Shown: positions 51,211-60,329, counted from the first letter of the stretch. The stretch: 64,000 nt of DNA from Brevibacterium sp. 239c (GCF_900169365.1 NZ_FXZH01000004.1:1-64000); one strand, 5' to 3'. Notes: generated from the sequence alone by a model not told the origin. Made by a program: numbers and translations.

Positions 51211-52112
51211 TTGTGACCCTCCTGTGAAAAGTTGAATACGGCTGCATCAAAATCGTTGTACGCAGCGTAGTCGATCGTGTCGTACAGGTCCGCACGAGTC
51301 TGCATTCCCTCGAGCAGGTCCACCTGGGTGCCCTGGTCGCGAATGGTCTGCAGGCCCGATTTGATCGCACCCATGGCGAGACGCAGAGTTGTGACCGGGT
51401 AGATCACGATTTTCACTCCGACGTTCGCCAACTGCTCGGTCGTGAACAGTTCGCTCTTTCCGAATTCTGTCATGTTCGCCAAAATCGGAACATCCACGCT
51501 GCTTGCGAATTTCTCGAATTCGCCGAGATCGCGCATGGCTTCGGGGAAGATCAGGTCCGCACCCGCGTCGACATAGGCCTTCGCGCGATCGATCGCCGCG
51601 TCGAGACCTTCGCCTGCGCGGGAGTCGGTGCGGGCGCTGATGACGAAGTTCTCGTCCCGGCGCCCCTTGACCGCAGCGGCGATGCGTTTGGACATCTCGG
51701 CAGCGGTGACAACCTCTTTGCCGTCGAGGTGGCCGCAGCGCTTCGGGTTCACCTGATCCTCGAGGTGCATCCCCGAGATTCCGGCGTCTTCGAATTCCTG
51801 GATGGTGCGCGCCACGTTCATGGCCTCGCCCCAGCCGGTGTCGGCGTCGATGAAGGTCGGCAGGTTCGTCACCCGGGCGATGTTGCGTCCGTGATCGGCC
51901 ACCTCGGTGAGCGTGGTGAGTCCGATATCGGGCAGGCCCATGGCTGCGGAGAAGGCACCGCCGGAGATGTAGACACCCTCGAACCCGGTCTGCTCGATGA
52001 TCTGAGCGTTGATCGGGTTGATGGCTCCGGGGAACTGGACGATCTGGTCACCGGCGAGGAGCTCACGGAACTTCTTCCGACGCTCGGCCGGGGTTGCGGT
52101 TGCCCCCAACAT
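51207..52112 (-). CDS. prpB: 2-Methylisocitrate lyase
   Basis: 301 residues, isocitrate-lyase superfamily barrel. The catalytic cysteine is in NPKRCGHLDGKEVV (about 125-138), the KRCGH form of PrpB. GVYISGGAFSAAMGLPDIGL and DADTGWGEAMNVARTI bind Mg2+ and substrate. It splits methylisocitrate into succinate and pyruvate. The ATG shares one base with the prpD stop, and its own stop overlaps prpC. Confidence 0.95.
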   Translation of the reverse strand: MLGATATPAERRKKFRELLAGDQIVQFPGAINPINAQIIEQTGFEGVYISGGAFSAAMGLPDIGLTTLTEVADHGRNIARVTNLPTFIDADTGWGEAMNVARTIQEFEDAGISGMHLEDQVNPKRCGHLDGKEVVTAAEMSKRIAAAVKGRRDENFVISARTDSRAGEGLDAAIDRAKAYVDAGADLIFPEAMRDLGEFEKFASSVDVPILANMTEFGKSELFTTEQLANVGVKIVIYPVTTLRLAMGAIKSGLQTIRDQGTQVDLLEGMQTRADLYDTIDYAAYNDFDAAVFNFSQEGHK

Positions 52113-53608
52113 CAGAAGATGCCCTTCGAACCGGTGTGCTCGAGTCCGTCAACGGTGAAGCTGAGCTCAGCCACGCCCTTGGCGTCGAGGTTCTCGAGGT
52201 TCTCGGCCAGGTCGAGGAAGCGAGTCTGTTCGGCACCGGTGAGGACGCCTTCGGACAGGGTCTTGAACTTCTCGACGTAGTTCGCGCGGGCGAAGGGACG
52301 AGCACCGAAGGGGTGCGCGTCGGCCACTGCGATCTCGTCGACGAGAGTCGAACCGTCTTCGAATTCGATCTCCACGCGGCCGCCGAAGGCCTTCTCATTG
52401 GGATCGATCGAGTGGTAGCGGCGAGTCCATTCCTTGTCTTCGGTGGTCTCGATCTTGTGCCACAGCTGGACCGTTTCGGGACGTCCGGCACGCTCGGGAG
52501 CGTAGGAGTGCTCGTGGTGCCAGCCCTGGTCTTCCATAGCCACAGCGAAGATGTACATGATCGAGTGGTCAAGGGTCTCGCGGCTGGCCTTGGGATCCAT
52601 CTTCTGCGGATCGTTCGCGCCGGTGCCGATGACGTTGTGCGTGTGGTGCGAGGTGTGGATGACGATGCGCTTGATCTTGCTCAGATCCTCGATCTCGCCA
52701 CCGAGCTTGCGGGCGAGGTCGATGAGCGCCTGCGCCTGGTACTCGGCCGAGTGCTCCTTGGTGTAGGTGTCGAGGATCGCGCGCTTGGCTTCGCCTGCAC
52801 CTGGCAGAGGGATGGTGTATCGAGCCTCGGGTCCGGAGAGGATCCAGGCGATGAAGCCGTCTTCACCTTCGTAGATCGGGTTGGGTGCGCCCTCACCGCG
52901 CATGGCACGGTCGACTGATTCGACAGCCATCTTGCCGGCGAATGCGGGGGCGTGTGCCTTCCACGACGAGATCTCGCCCTTGCGGGACTGACGGGTCGCG
53001 GTGGTCACGTGCAGCGCCTGCTGGATCGCCTGGAAGGTGACCTCGGTGTCGAGGCCGAGCATGGCGCCGATACCGGCAGCCGCAGATGGGCCGAGGTGGG
53101 CGACGTGGTCGATCTTGTGCTCGTGCAGGCACATTCCCTTGACCAGGTCGACCTGGATCTCGTATCCGGTCGCGATGCCGTTGATGAGGTCCTTGCCGCT
53201 GATGCCCTTGTGCTGGGCGACTGCGAGAACCGGTGGAATGTTGTCGCCGGGGTGTGAGTACTCGGCGGCGAGGAAGGTGTCATGGAAGTCGAGTTCACGA
53301 ACGGCGACTCCATTGGCCCAGGCTGCCCATTCCGGGGAGAAGTGCTCACCCAGGGGCAGACCGAAGACGGTGGCACCAGGTGAGTACGGGTGGGTCTGCG
53401 CCTGTTCGCGTGCGTGCAGCGGAGCCGAGCGGCGCACCGAGGCTGCGGCCACCGAGGCGTTGTCGATGACGCGGTTGATCACCATTTCGGTGACCTCTGA
53501 ATCCACTGGAGTCGGGTCTGATGCGACCTCGGCGATCTTCCAGGCGAGTTGGTCTTCGCGAGCCAGGTTCTCTGAGCTCTTGTGCGTACGGACTTCATGA
53601 TTGATCAT
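52112..53608 (-). CDS. prpD: 2-Methylcitrate dehydratase
   Basis: 498 residues, MmgE/PrpD family, cofactor-free. Early conserved segments are [20 protein letters not shown] and [40 protein letters not shown] lies in the middle and [20 protein letters not shown] nearer the end. It dehydrates methylcitrate to methylaconitate. The start ATG 53608 ([12 protein letters not shown]) has AAGGGG seven bases upstream; a frame extension of 18 codons has no such signal. First gene of prpD-prpB-prpC and the enoyl-CoA hydratase gene. Confidence 0.95.
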   Translation of the reverse strand: MINHEVRTHKSSENLAREDQLAWKIAEVASDPTPVDSEVTEMVINRVIDNASVAAASVRRSAPLHAREQAQTHPYSPGATVFGLPLGEHFSPEWAAWANGVAVRELDFHDTFLAAEYSHPGDNIPPVLAVAQHKGISGKDLINGIATGYEIQVDLVKGMCLHEHKIDHVAHLGPSAAAGIGAMLGLDTEVTFQAIQQALHVTTATRQSRKGEISSWKAHAPAFAGKMAVESVDRAMRGEGAPNPIYEGEDGFIAWILSGPEARYTIPLPGAGEAKRAILDTYTKEHSAEYQAQALIDLARKLGGEIEDLSKIKRIVIHTSHHTHNVIGTGANDPQKMDPKASRETLDHSIMYIFAVAMEDQGWHHEHSYAPERAGRPETVQLWHKIETTEDKEWTRRYHSIDPNEKAFGGRVEIEFEDGSTLVDEIAVADAHPFGARPFARANYVEKFKTLSEGVLTGAEQTRFLDLAENLENLDAKGVAELSFTVDGLEHTGSKGIF

Positions 53609-53644
53609 GGTTAACCCCTTCAAACATCCTTGACCGTTCAGGTC

Positions 53645-53689
53645 TGTCAGTGGCTGACACAACTGTAGGCTACGTCACTTCACTGTCAC
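53645..53689 (-). promoter_or_regulatory. prp operon promoter with overlapping palindrome
   Basis: Minus strand: GTGACA (53689-53684), a 16-base spacer and TACAGT (53667-53662). Just downstream, across the expected RNA start, lies the perfect inverted repeat TGTCAG-N3-CTGACA (53659-53645). The position suits a repressor that blocks RNA polymerase. Confidence 0.55.
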
Positions 53690-53798
53690 GGTCTGGCCAG
53701 AATTTTATCTCGACATCAAGATACTTTACCCGACTCCAACGAAGAACCACCACCCGGTCCCACCCATCGGAACTCTCGAGCGCGCCGGTGAACTGTGA

Positions 53799-53804
53799 CA
53801 CAAT
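53799..53804 (+). promoter_or_regulatory. Leaderless-type -10 element of the DUF4916 gene
   Basis: CACAAT, six bases, then the ATG at 53811. Confidence 0.35.
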
Positions 53805-53810
53805 TGAGCC

Positions 53811-54350
53811 ATGACGCGCACTGCTCTGGACTTCGACGAGAACTGGTTCGATGATGCCGAGTTCGCTCAGCTGCGACGGCGACTGCCCATCCCCTATGTC
53901 AACGCGATCCCTGTCCGGGTGGGCGAGTCCGGAGACGTCGAACGGATCGGGCTGCTGCTGCGCAGCCTGGACGACGGAACCCTGGGCCGAGAGGTCGTCG
54001 GCGGACGCATTCGCTTTCATGAGAGCATCCGTGCGGCGCTGATGCGCCACGCGGAGAACGACCTCGGCCCGATGGCGCTGCCGGTGATTCCGCCCGCGAT
54101 CGCACCCTTCCACATCGCCGAGTACTTCCCCACCGAGGGATCCTCGCTCCTCCACGACCCTCGCCAACATGCGATCTCGATGTGCTTCATCCTCGAAGTC
54201 CGCGGTGAGTGCACTCCCCGCGCCGATGCACTGAGCCTCGACTGGCTGACCCCGGAAGAGACTCTGCGCTCCGATATCGTCGGCGAGATGTGCCACGGAC
54301 AGGAGCACATCCTCCGCTACGCGCTTGCCCATATGGGCTTCGCGATCTGA
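53811..54350 (+). CDS. DUF4916 NUDIX-related protein
   Basis: 179 residues. It matches the DUF4916 family, a NUDIX-like group in actinobacteria: N-terminal WFDDAEFAQLRRRLPIPYVN, LGREVVGGRIRFHESIRAAL as the altered NUDIX box, and LSLDWLTPEE late. The canonical REUxEE metal motif is not evident, so hydrolase activity is doubtful. Function unknown. The gene stands alone, divergent from the prp operon over about 200 bases. Confidence 0.75.
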   Translation: MTRTALDFDENWFDDAEFAQLRRRLPIPYVNAIPVRVGESGDVERIGLLLRSLDDGTLGREVVGGRIRFHESIRAALMRHAENDLGPMALPVIPPAIAPFHIAEYFPTEGSSLLHDPRQHAISMCFILEVRGECTPRADALSLDWLTPEETLRSDIVGEMCHGQEHILRYALAHMGFAI

Positions 54351-54358
54351 GGCTTTCC

Positions 54359-54389
54359 TCTACATTCCGTAGAAGAATCTTGGTAGAAT
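54359..54389 (+). promoter_or_regulatory. Universal stress protein promoter with palindrome
   Basis: TAGAAT (54384-54389) is a good -10 at 80 bases before the ATG. The expected -35 zone overlaps the inverted repeat TCTAC-N5-GTAGA (54359-54373), a possible regulator site. Confidence 0.4.
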
Positions 54390-54468
54390 AGTCCTGACCA
54401 GAACGGTTCTGATGATCGGGGCCATCGTCCTCGTCAGGGTAGCGTCGGCCCCCTTTGGGAGGTCTGCT

Positions 54469-55377
54469 ATGACTGCCGAGAAGCTCTCACCTGAACAGAC
54501 ATCGACGAAACTCGGAATCCTCGTCGGATACGACGGCTCAGAACTCGCCGTACGCGCACTCGAATACGGAGCAGCCGAAGCCGCCCGCCGCCGCATCGCG
54601 CTCACCGTGGTCTCCGCCTACACCGTGCCCACGATGATCTATCCGAACATTGCGTCCATGCCAGAGCACAATGAGCTCGAAGCTGCGCACCGAGGAGTCG
54701 AGAAGACCCTCACCGAGGCGGCCGAGCAGCTGAGCGCCCACCCGGGCCCTGTCTCCTACCGCGCCCAAGAAGGCGATGCCGCCGGCGTCCTGCGAGACCT
54801 GAGCGCTCACGCCCGGACGGTTGTCGTGGGGTCACGCGGTCGCGGCGGGTTCATGGGACGGATCCTCGGTTCGGTGTCCACGGCTCTGCCCGCGCACTCG
54901 CACTGCCCGACGATAGTCATTCCCGGCCACCACTCAGATTCGAATTCAGGTGCGGTCGTCGTCGCCGTCGATGGCTCCGAGTTCGGCCGGATGGCCATGT
55001 TCAGCGCAGCCGAGGTGGCTGCTTCACGAGGAGCAGCCCTCGAGATCGTCTCCGTCCTGCCCTCTGGAGATGAATGGCTCTACTGGTATCCCGAGCTCGA
55101 GCTGAGCTCCGAGGTCACCGGCCGAAGAAGATTGGAGCTCGAGACCGCGCTTGAGACCGAGGTCGCGACGGTGACACAGCAGTTCACCGATCTGCGAGTG
55201 AGTGCAACGGTGCCGACCGGAGATCCTGCAGAGGTGCTCGGCGAAGCCTCGCGGACCGCGCAGCTGACCGTCCTGGGCACTCGCGGCCGCGGAGCAATCC
55301 GAAGCGCCATTCTGGGTTCCACCTCACGCAGAGTCCTCCACCATGCCGAGGGTCCGGTCATGGTCGTCCCGGGCTGA
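54469..55377 (+). CDS. Universal stress protein, two tandem USP domains
   Basis: 302 residues, two USP domains (about 12-155 and 160-302). Each has the ATP-binding motif: GSRGRGGFMGRILGSVSTAL in the first and GTRGRGAIRSAILGSTSRRV in the second. Such tandem proteins are typical of actinobacteria and are induced by hypoxia, stationary phase or nitric oxide in mycobacteria; the signal here is unknown. The start ATG 54469 has GGGAGG six bases upstream. The thi-box riboswitch begins about 33 bases after its stop. Confidence 0.9.
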   Translation: MTAEKLSPEQTSTKLGILVGYDGSELAVRALEYGAAEAARRRIALTVVSAYTVPTMIYPNIASMPEHNELEAAHRGVEKTLTEAAEQLSAHPGPVSYRAQEGDAAGVLRDLSAHARTVVVGSRGRGGFMGRILGSVSTALPAHSHCPTIVIPGHHSDSNSGAVVVAVDGSEFGRMAMFSAAEVAASRGAALEIVSVLPSGDEWLYWYPELELSSEVTGRRRLELETALETEVATVTQQFTDLRVSATVPTGDPAEVLGEASRTAQLTVLGTRGRGAIRSAILGSTSRRVLHHAEGPVMVVPG

Positions 55378-55410
55378 GTCCCGTCCTACCTGCTGTACAG
55401 TGGTTGCCAC

Positions 55411-55500
55411 GACAGGGGAGCGCCGAAATGGGTGCTGAGAGTGCAGATGAAGCTGCAGACCCTCGAACCTGATGCGGCTAGCACCGCCGAAGGAAGTCGA
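55411..55500 (+). ncRNA. TPP (THI-element) riboswitch
   Basis: The conserved thi-box blocks are present in order: CAGGGGAGCGCC, GCTGAGAGTGCAG, GACCCTCGAACCTGATGCGG and CTAGCACCGCCGAAGGAAGT. GCTGAGA and the GAACCTGAT segment form the pyrimidine-sensing part of the aptamer. It lies between the stress protein and ykoE and controls the thiamine-type ECF transporter, so ligand should be thiamine pyrophosphate. Confidence 0.95.
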
Positions 55501-55512
55501 GACTCTTCTACC

Positions 55513-55531
55513 CCTCCTTGATATGAGGAGG
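55513..55531 (+). promoter_or_regulatory. Ribosome-binding-site sequestering hairpin of ykoE
   Basis: CCTCC (55513-55517) can pair with GGAGG (55527-55531), the Shine-Dalgarno sequence located four bases before the ykoE ATG. No terminator follows the aptamer, so the riboswitch probably works by hiding the ribosome site when TPP is bound. Confidence 0.65.
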
Positions 55532-55535
55532 CACA

Positions 55536-56165
55536 ATGCCAGAAACAACCGCGCCGCAATCCACTGCGAAGACCGCACGAGCCTATTCCCAAGCACCGGC
55601 GTCGAAGCAGTGGAGGGTCGTCGACTACGTCGTCACCGCTGTGCTCGGAATCGGCGTCGGACTCATCTTCTGGGTCTTGGCCCTGAGTTGGAAGGTCCTC
55701 GAACTCGGGTTCCAGGCCTTTCCACCCTCGATCGGCCTCATCGCCGGCCTGTGGGTTCTCGCCGGTCCGCTGGCCGGGGCCATCATCCGCAAACCAGGTG
55801 CCGCCCTTCTGTGCGAGCTGATCGCCGCCATCGTCGAAGCGGTCCTCGGTTCCCACTTCGGAGCCACCGTCCTGCTCTCCGGGCTCGTCCAGGGCCTCGG
55901 CGCCGAGCTCATCTTCGCCGCCTTCGGCTATCGGAAGTTCAATCTGTGGGTCACGAGCCTGGCCGGATTGCTGGCGGCCGCGTTCATGTCCGTGAGCGAG
56001 AACATCATGTACAACGCCGAATGGCAGTTCGGCTTCCAGGCGGCCTACACGGTGTGCGCAATCATCTCCGGCGTCGTCATCTCCGGCATCGGCGCGTGGT
56101 TCGCCTACCGTGCGATCGCGAAGACCGGGGCACTGTCCTCCTTCGCCTCCGGCCGCCTGCGTTGA
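55536..56165 (+). CDS. ykoE: ECF transporter S component, thiamine/hydroxymethylpyrimidine (YkoE)
   Basis: 209 residues, six helices. The N-terminus is hydrophilic, then VVDYVVTAVLGIGVGLIFWV, with further helices LIAGLWVLAGPLAGAIIRKP and LLCELIAAIVEAVLGSHFGA. YkoE is the substrate-binding S component for a thiamine precursor or thiamine. Control by a TPP riboswitch and the adjacent ykoD and ykoC genes support this. The stop TGA overlaps the ykoD ATG. Confidence 0.92.
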   Translation: MPETTAPQSTAKTARAYSQAPASKQWRVVDYVVTAVLGIGVGLIFWVLALSWKVLELGFQAFPPSIGLIAGLWVLAGPLAGAIIRKPGAALLCELIAAIVEAVLGSHFGATVLLSGLVQGLGAELIFAAFGYRKFNLWVTSLAGLLAAAFMSVSENIMYNAEWQFGFQAAYTVCAIISGVVISGIGAWFAYRAIAKTGALSSFASGRLR

Positions 56166-57661
56166 TGGCTCTGCCGATTCGCGCCCAGGGGTTTTCGTGG
56201 CGCCATGCAGATCGTGACGAACCTGCAGTGGGCCCGCTCGATCTGAGCATCGATGCGGGTGAGAAGGTGCTTCTGCTCGGTCCCTCCGGGGCCGGCAAGA
56301 CCACTCTCTTACATGCGATCGCCGGGGTTCTGCCTGCCGAGTCCGGTGAGGCCACCGGCCAGCTGCGCATCGGTGACCGGCCACCCGACCCTCGCCGAGG
56401 TGATGCCGGGCTGGTTCTGCAGGATCCCGATTCGCAGGTGATCTTCTCCCGCGTCGGTGACGATGTCGCCTTCGGCATGGAGAATCTGGGGCTGCCCGCT
56501 GATGTCATCGAAGAACGGATCTCCACTTCGCTGGCGGCCTTGGGCCTCGATCTGCCCCACGACCATCCCACCGCGGCCCTGTCCGGAGGTCAGAAGCAGC
56601 GGCTGGCGCTGGCCGGAATCCATGCCATGGCACCGCAGGTGATCATCCTCGACGAGCCGACTGCGAACATCGATCCGGACTCGGCCGTCTCCGTTCGTGA
56701 TGCTGTCCTCGGCACCCAGGCGGCCACCTCGGCGACGATGATCATCGTCGAACACCGGGTCGATCTGTGGCTCGATCATGTGGACACCGTGATCGTCCTG
56801 GGCCCAGATGGTCTGCTCACACAAGGCCCGCCGAGGCTGGTCTTCGGTGATCCGGAACTCGCAGAGGCGCTGATTGAGTGTGGAATCTGGGTGCCTGGGC
56901 GTGCGGGACCGTTGCGCACCGAATCCAGGCCGGACGGCGACCTCGTCCTCAGGACCGAACGACTCGACGTTGCTCGTCCGCGGGCGAAGGCTGCGGCCGC
57001 GGCTGGCCTCGATCTGTCCATCCGTACAGGTGAAGCAGTGGGCATCATCGGCGCCAATGGTGCCGGAAAATCAACGCTGGCACTGACCCTGGCCGGCCTC
57101 ATTCCCGAGTTCGGTGGCGAGGTCAATGCGTTGGGTTCCCTACGCTCCGGGGCCAAGCATGCCAGGCCCTTCCGCTGGCCCTCAGCACTCCTGGCTCCTC
57201 GCATTGGGATGGTGTTCCAGGAGCCTGAGCATCAGTTCCTGCGCTCCAGCGTCGCCGAGGAGCTGGCGCTGGGTCCGCGTCTGGCCGGATGGTCAGCGGT
57301 CCAGGTTGAGGAGCGTGTCGCCGAACTGCTGCAGGCGCTGGGCCTTGAAAGTCTCGCTGATGCACATCCGCAGGGGCTCTCCGGTGGTGAGAAGCGGCGA
57401 CTGTCGGTGGCGGCGATGATGGCTCCCCGCCCGCAGCTGCTCATCGTCGACGAGCCGACCTTCGGTCAGGACGCCCTGACCTGGGCAGGGCTGGTCGGGC
57501 AGTTCCTCGATGTCCTCGCACGCGGATCAACGGTGGTCGCCATCAGTCACGATCATGCCTTCCTCGAAGCGATCGGGGCCAGACGCGTCGTCCTCGGCGG
57601 TGCTCAGCGCAAGAAGCAGACATCCGGAGCTGGAGACACCCAGGAGGGGCGAGAGAATTGA
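56165..57661 (+). CDS. ykoD: ECF transporter duplicated ATPase (YkoD)
   Basis: 498 residues: two ABC ATPase domains in one chain. First: Walker A LLGPSGAGKTTLLHAIAG, signature AALSGGQKQRLALAGIH and Walker B VIILDEPTANIDPDS. Second: Walker A IIGANGAGKSTLALTLAG, signature PQGLSGGEKRRLSVAAM and Walker B LLIVDEPTFGQD. Both sites look active. It powers YkoE-YkoC. The ATG 56165 overlaps the ykoE stop (TGATG). Confidence 0.95.
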   Translation: MALPIRAQGFSWRHADRDEPAVGPLDLSIDAGEKVLLLGPSGAGKTTLLHAIAGVLPAESGEATGQLRIGDRPPDPRRGDAGLVLQDPDSQVIFSRVGDDVAFGMENLGLPADVIEERISTSLAALGLDLPHDHPTAALSGGQKQRLALAGIHAMAPQVIILDEPTANIDPDSAVSVRDAVLGTQAATSATMIIVEHRVDLWLDHVDTVIVLGPDGLLTQGPPRLVFGDPELAEALIECGIWVPGRAGPLRTESRPDGDLVLRTERLDVARPRAKAAAAAGLDLSIRTGEAVGIIGANGAGKSTLALTLAGLIPEFGGEVNALGSLRSGAKHARPFRWPSALLAPRIGMVFQEPEHQFLRSSVAEELALGPRLAGWSAVQVEERVAELLQALGLESLADAHPQGLSGGEKRRLSVAAMMAPRPQLLIVDEPTFGQDALTWAGLVGQFLDVLARGSTVVAISHDHAFLEAIGARRVVLGGAQRKKQTSGAGDTQEGREN

Positions 57662-58491
57662 GTGCACCAACACCGTCACCAGTCGCAGTTCATGATCCGG
57701 GTCAGCTCATTCCGCTTGTGCGCAGGACGGCGCTGGTCAGGTGCAATCCGCTGACGAAGATCGCTGTGGCGCTCATCCTCATGGTCGGGACTCTGCTGAG
57801 CATCGATGTGGTCTCGGCGGGAGTCGTCCTCGGATTCTGCCTGTTTGCGCTGCCGGCGACGGGGCTCGATCTGCGGGCTGCTCTCAAACGACTGTGGTTC
57901 CTGCCTCTCGGTGCGCTGTTGGCCGCGTGGGGTACGGCGATCTTGGCGGAGAAGACTGGTGAGGTGGTCATCGACGTCGGTCCGATCCTGATGACAACTG
58001 GCTCGTTGGAGGCTGCCACAGCGATCTTCCTGCGCGCCCTGGCTCTGGCGATTCCACTGATCGTGCTCGCCTCGACCATCGATCCCCGTGACTTAGCGGA
58101 TGCGCTAGTCCAGCGGCTGCGTCTGCCCGAGGTGGTTGTCGTCTCGGTGCTGGCAGCCAGCAGACTGCTCGGTCTGCTCGTCAGCGAATGGCAGACCCTG
58201 GCGATGGCCAGACGGGCCAGGGGCATTGCCGGCGGTTCGATCGTCCGGCGCACGCGCAGTCTGTTCGCCGGCATCTTCGTGCTGCTGGTGCAGTCGATTC
58301 GTCGCGGCACCACCTTGGCGATGGCGATGGAGGGCCGTGCGTTCGGCCGTCCTGGGCGGACCTGGCGTCGAGCGTCGACCTTCGGCTCCGATGACCGTCT
58401 GGCGGTGGTGGTGTCTCTGGCAGTCTGTGCTCTTGCCATCGTGGCTGCCCACATGCTCGGAACCTGGAACCCGATCGTCGGCGGGAACTAG
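57658..58491 (+). CDS. ykoC: ECF transporter transmembrane T component (YkoC)
   Basis: 277 residues with about five helices. The coupling motif region is VVVSVLAASRLLGLLVSEWQ with TLAMARRARGIAGG, where the Ala-Arg-x-Ala-Arg-Gly segment contacts the ATPase. The start is TTG 57658, overlapping the ykoD stop by four bases, with a purine-rich GGAGGGGCGAGAG upstream. It converges on the next gene with overlapping stop codons (CTAG). Confidence 0.92.
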   Translation: MSAPTPSPVAVHDPGQLIPLVRRTALVRCNPLTKIAVALILMVGTLLSIDVVSAGVVLGFCLFALPATGLDLRAALKRLWFLPLGALLAAWGTAILAEKTGEVVIDVGPILMTTGSLEAATAIFLRALALAIPLIVLASTIDPRDLADALVQRLRLPEVVVVSVLAASRLLGLLVSEWQTLAMARRARGIAGGSIVRRTRSLFAGIFVLLVQSIRRGTTLAMAMEGRAFGRPGRTWRRASTFGSDDRLAVVVSLAVCALAIVAAHMLGTWNPIVGGN

Positions 58492-59033
58492 ATCTGGGAG
58501 AGAAGACCCTTCAGGTCTGACCGCCATTCCTTGAGCCTCTCGGCGCTGGGGAGTTTGGAGACGGTGAGGACGAGGAGTGTTCTGTTCTCGTCTTTCCGTT
58601 CGGCCGCTGCCTCGAACTTGGTCCCGTCCTCGAGGCCCGCCCGCCAGAAGGAGCGCTTCGGCGTCTTCGAAGTCCGGGCCTCACCGTCGAGGGCCAGGCC
58701 TGCCAATGTTCCCTCATCGATGAGGAAGGCGAATCGGGTGATGACGTCATCACGCTGACCGGTCACGGTGCGAGAGACCGCGACGTCGAAGGTGCCGTCG
58801 GCCCGCTGGCCGGGCACTCGCCTGCCGATCTCCTGTTCAAAGGCGACGACCGCGCCCTGAACCCACCAGCCGTGTTTCTCTACGACTCCATCGAACTGCG
58901 GGTAGAGGGCGTCGGCGAGTTCCTTGTGACTCGCCGACGCCCCTCCGGCCGCTTCGAGCCGGGCTCTGGTCTCCGCCCAGGGCTCACCGAGGGCCTGCTC
59001 GATTGCCGCCACATTCATCGCTTTGGTCGCCAT
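58488..59033 (-). CDS. DUF4287/SRPBCC-type hypothetical protein
   Basis: 181 residues. The N-terminal part has a conserved actinobacterial pattern: helix with AGGASASHKELADALYPQF, then GWWVQGAVVAFEQEIGRRVP and GQRADGTFDVAVSRTV. The second half (about 95-181) resembles a START/AHSA1-like beta fold (RSFWRAGLEDGTKFEAAAER; LLVLTVSKLPSAERLKEWRS). The family is commonly annotated as DUF4287 or SRPBCC; function unknown. TAGACT six bases before the ATG indicates a leaderless transcript. Confidence 0.65.
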   Translation of the reverse strand: MATKAMNVAAIEQALGEPWAETRARLEAAGGASASHKELADALYPQFDGVVEKHGWWVQGAVVAFEQEIGRRVPGQRADGTFDVAVSRTVTGQRDDVITRFAFLIDEGTLAGLALDGEARTSKTPKRSFWRAGLEDGTKFEAAAERKDENRTLLVLTVSKLPSAERLKEWRSDLKGLLSQI

Positions 59034-59039
59034 GAGTGA

Positions 59040-59045
59040 AGTCTA
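59040..59045 (-). promoter_or_regulatory. Leaderless-type -10 element of the DUF4287-like gene
   Basis: TAGACT on the minus strand, six bases before the ATG at 59033. Confidence 0.45.
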
Positions 59046-59111
59046 AGCAACCGCGCCATGAAGCAACAGGGTCGACGCGTTTGCAGGCTGGCTGGCTGCG
59101 GGTGGGCCAGG

Positions 59112-59432
59112 TCAGTCGATCTGCAGTTCACCCATCTCATCCCAGCCTTCGCCGTCGATCTTGCGGGAGATGATCTTCGGCGTCGACGCCAGATGCGGGC
59201 GCATGGCCTCGAGGCCGGCGGCGAAATGATCGCTCTTGACGTGAGGCTCTGCCCCTTCGTCGGTGAATGCTTCGATGAGCACGAACTCGTTGTCCTTCTC
59301 CAGGCTCTTCGACCATTCGAACCACAGGTTGCCGGGCTCCTGTCGCACTGCCTCGGTGAAGGCACGCACGGCCTCGGGGAACTTCTCGACGCTTTCGGGC
59401 TTCACGTCGTACTTCACAACGATGAAAATCAT
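59112..59432 (-). CDS. Antibiotic biosynthesis monooxygenase (ABM) domain protein
   Basis: 106 residues, ferredoxin-like alpha/beta barrel. MIFIVVKYDVKPESVEKFPE starts the domain, and NLWFEWSKSLEKDNEFVLIE and HVKSDHFAAGLEAMRPHLAS, with the conserved HxxSxHF-like end, complete it. ABM proteins include quinol monooxygenases (YgiN type) and heme oxygenases (IsdG type); this one lacks clear heme ligands, and its substrate is unknown. The ATG 59432 has AGGAG eight bases upstream. It is a single gene. Confidence 0.82.
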   Translation of the reverse strand: MIFIVVKYDVKPESVEKFPEAVRAFTEAVRQEPGNLWFEWSKSLEKDNEFVLIEAFTDEGAEPHVKSDHFAAGLEAMRPHLASTPKIISRKIDGEGWDEMGELQID

Positions 59433-59558
59433 GCTGACCGCTCCTGTATTTGTGCGAACTCCGTCGGACCGTGTCGAACCGACGCCACCAGCCAATCATG
59501 TTTCGGCCCACGCTCCAAGAGTCACCGTGGAGCACCCCCAGAGCCGCACGGGAAGTTC

Positions 59559-60329
59559 TCAGGTGTGCAGATCGTCGGCGTTCACAGCTTCAATGATCAT
59601 CAGCGGCTCATCGGCGGACCCGGTGAACGGTGTGCGATCCCAGTTCTGCCAGCTGTCGCGCACTCTCATACCAGCCGCGCTCAGGTCGTCACGAAGAGTC
59701 TCGAAGGTTCGAAACTGCAGTCGCTGGCTGACGCTGATCACCTGGTCGGCATCGCGGAATTCGTTGACACTGTCCATGGTGATGATGCCCTCGTCGTCCG
59801 GCTCCGAGGTGGTCGTTTTCTCTCGCAGCGACCCGGCTGCGGTCTCCCGAATCTGGGCTGGCCTGTTCCAATTTCTCCACGCCTGAGCCAGCGGGTTGCG
59901 AGCTTCGAAGGCCAGGACACCACCTCTGCGCAGTCCTCGACTGATATCGCGCAGGGTGGCAGTCCAGGCATCGCCGAGGATGTGCATCGCGACATTTCCG
60001 CTCATCACGATGAGGTCGCTGGAATCGGGCTCAATCAGTGCAGACGTTCCAAGACGCCATTCCACCGCGTCGCCTCCGGGGCGCGCCGCGGCACGTTCAA
60101 GCATTGCCGCGGCAGGGTCAATTCCGACGACGGTGCGCCCCGGCTCGGTCACTGTCGCGGTCAGGATTCCTGTGCCGCACCCCAGATCTGTGATGCGAGT
60201 CGCCGACAGCTCCAGTGCGAGTTCGCGGAAGTAGTCGTGGTCGGGTCCATCCGGATTGTCGTCGTCGTAGATGGCGGCGAGCAGCTCTTCTTCATAGGCG
60301 CGATTGCTCATTTGAGAGCCCGAGTTCAC
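59559..60329 (-). CDS. Class I SAM-dependent methyltransferase
   Basis: 256 residues. SAM motif I ITDLGCGTGILTATVTEPG is at about residue 49, motif II VVGIDPAAAMLERA follows, and DSSDLIVMSGNVAMHILGDA is motif IV. Substrate unknown. The GTG 60329 overlaps the stop of the preceding methyltransferase by four bases (GTGA), so translation is coupled; ATG 60311 is an alternative. It is the third gene of a LysR-methyltransferase-methyltransferase operon. Confidence 0.85.
   Translation of the reverse strand: MNSGSQMSNRAYEEELLAAIYDDDNPDGPDHDYFRELALELSATRITDLGCGTGILTATVTEPGRTVVGIDPAAAMLERAAARPGGDAVEWRLGTSALIEPDSSDLIVMSGNVAMHILGDAWTATLRDISRGLRRGGVLAFEARNPLAQAWRNWNRPAQIRETAAGSLREKTTTSEPDDEGIITMDSVNEFRDADQVISVSQRLQFRTFETLRDDLSAAGMRVRDSWQNWDRTPFTGSADEPLMIIEAVNADDLHT

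Noticed and set aside
54412-54468. An upstream start for the universal stress protein
   Set aside because: The in-frame ATG at 54412 lacks a ribosome site, whereas ATG 54469 has GGGAGG six bases upstream and begins the normal domain.
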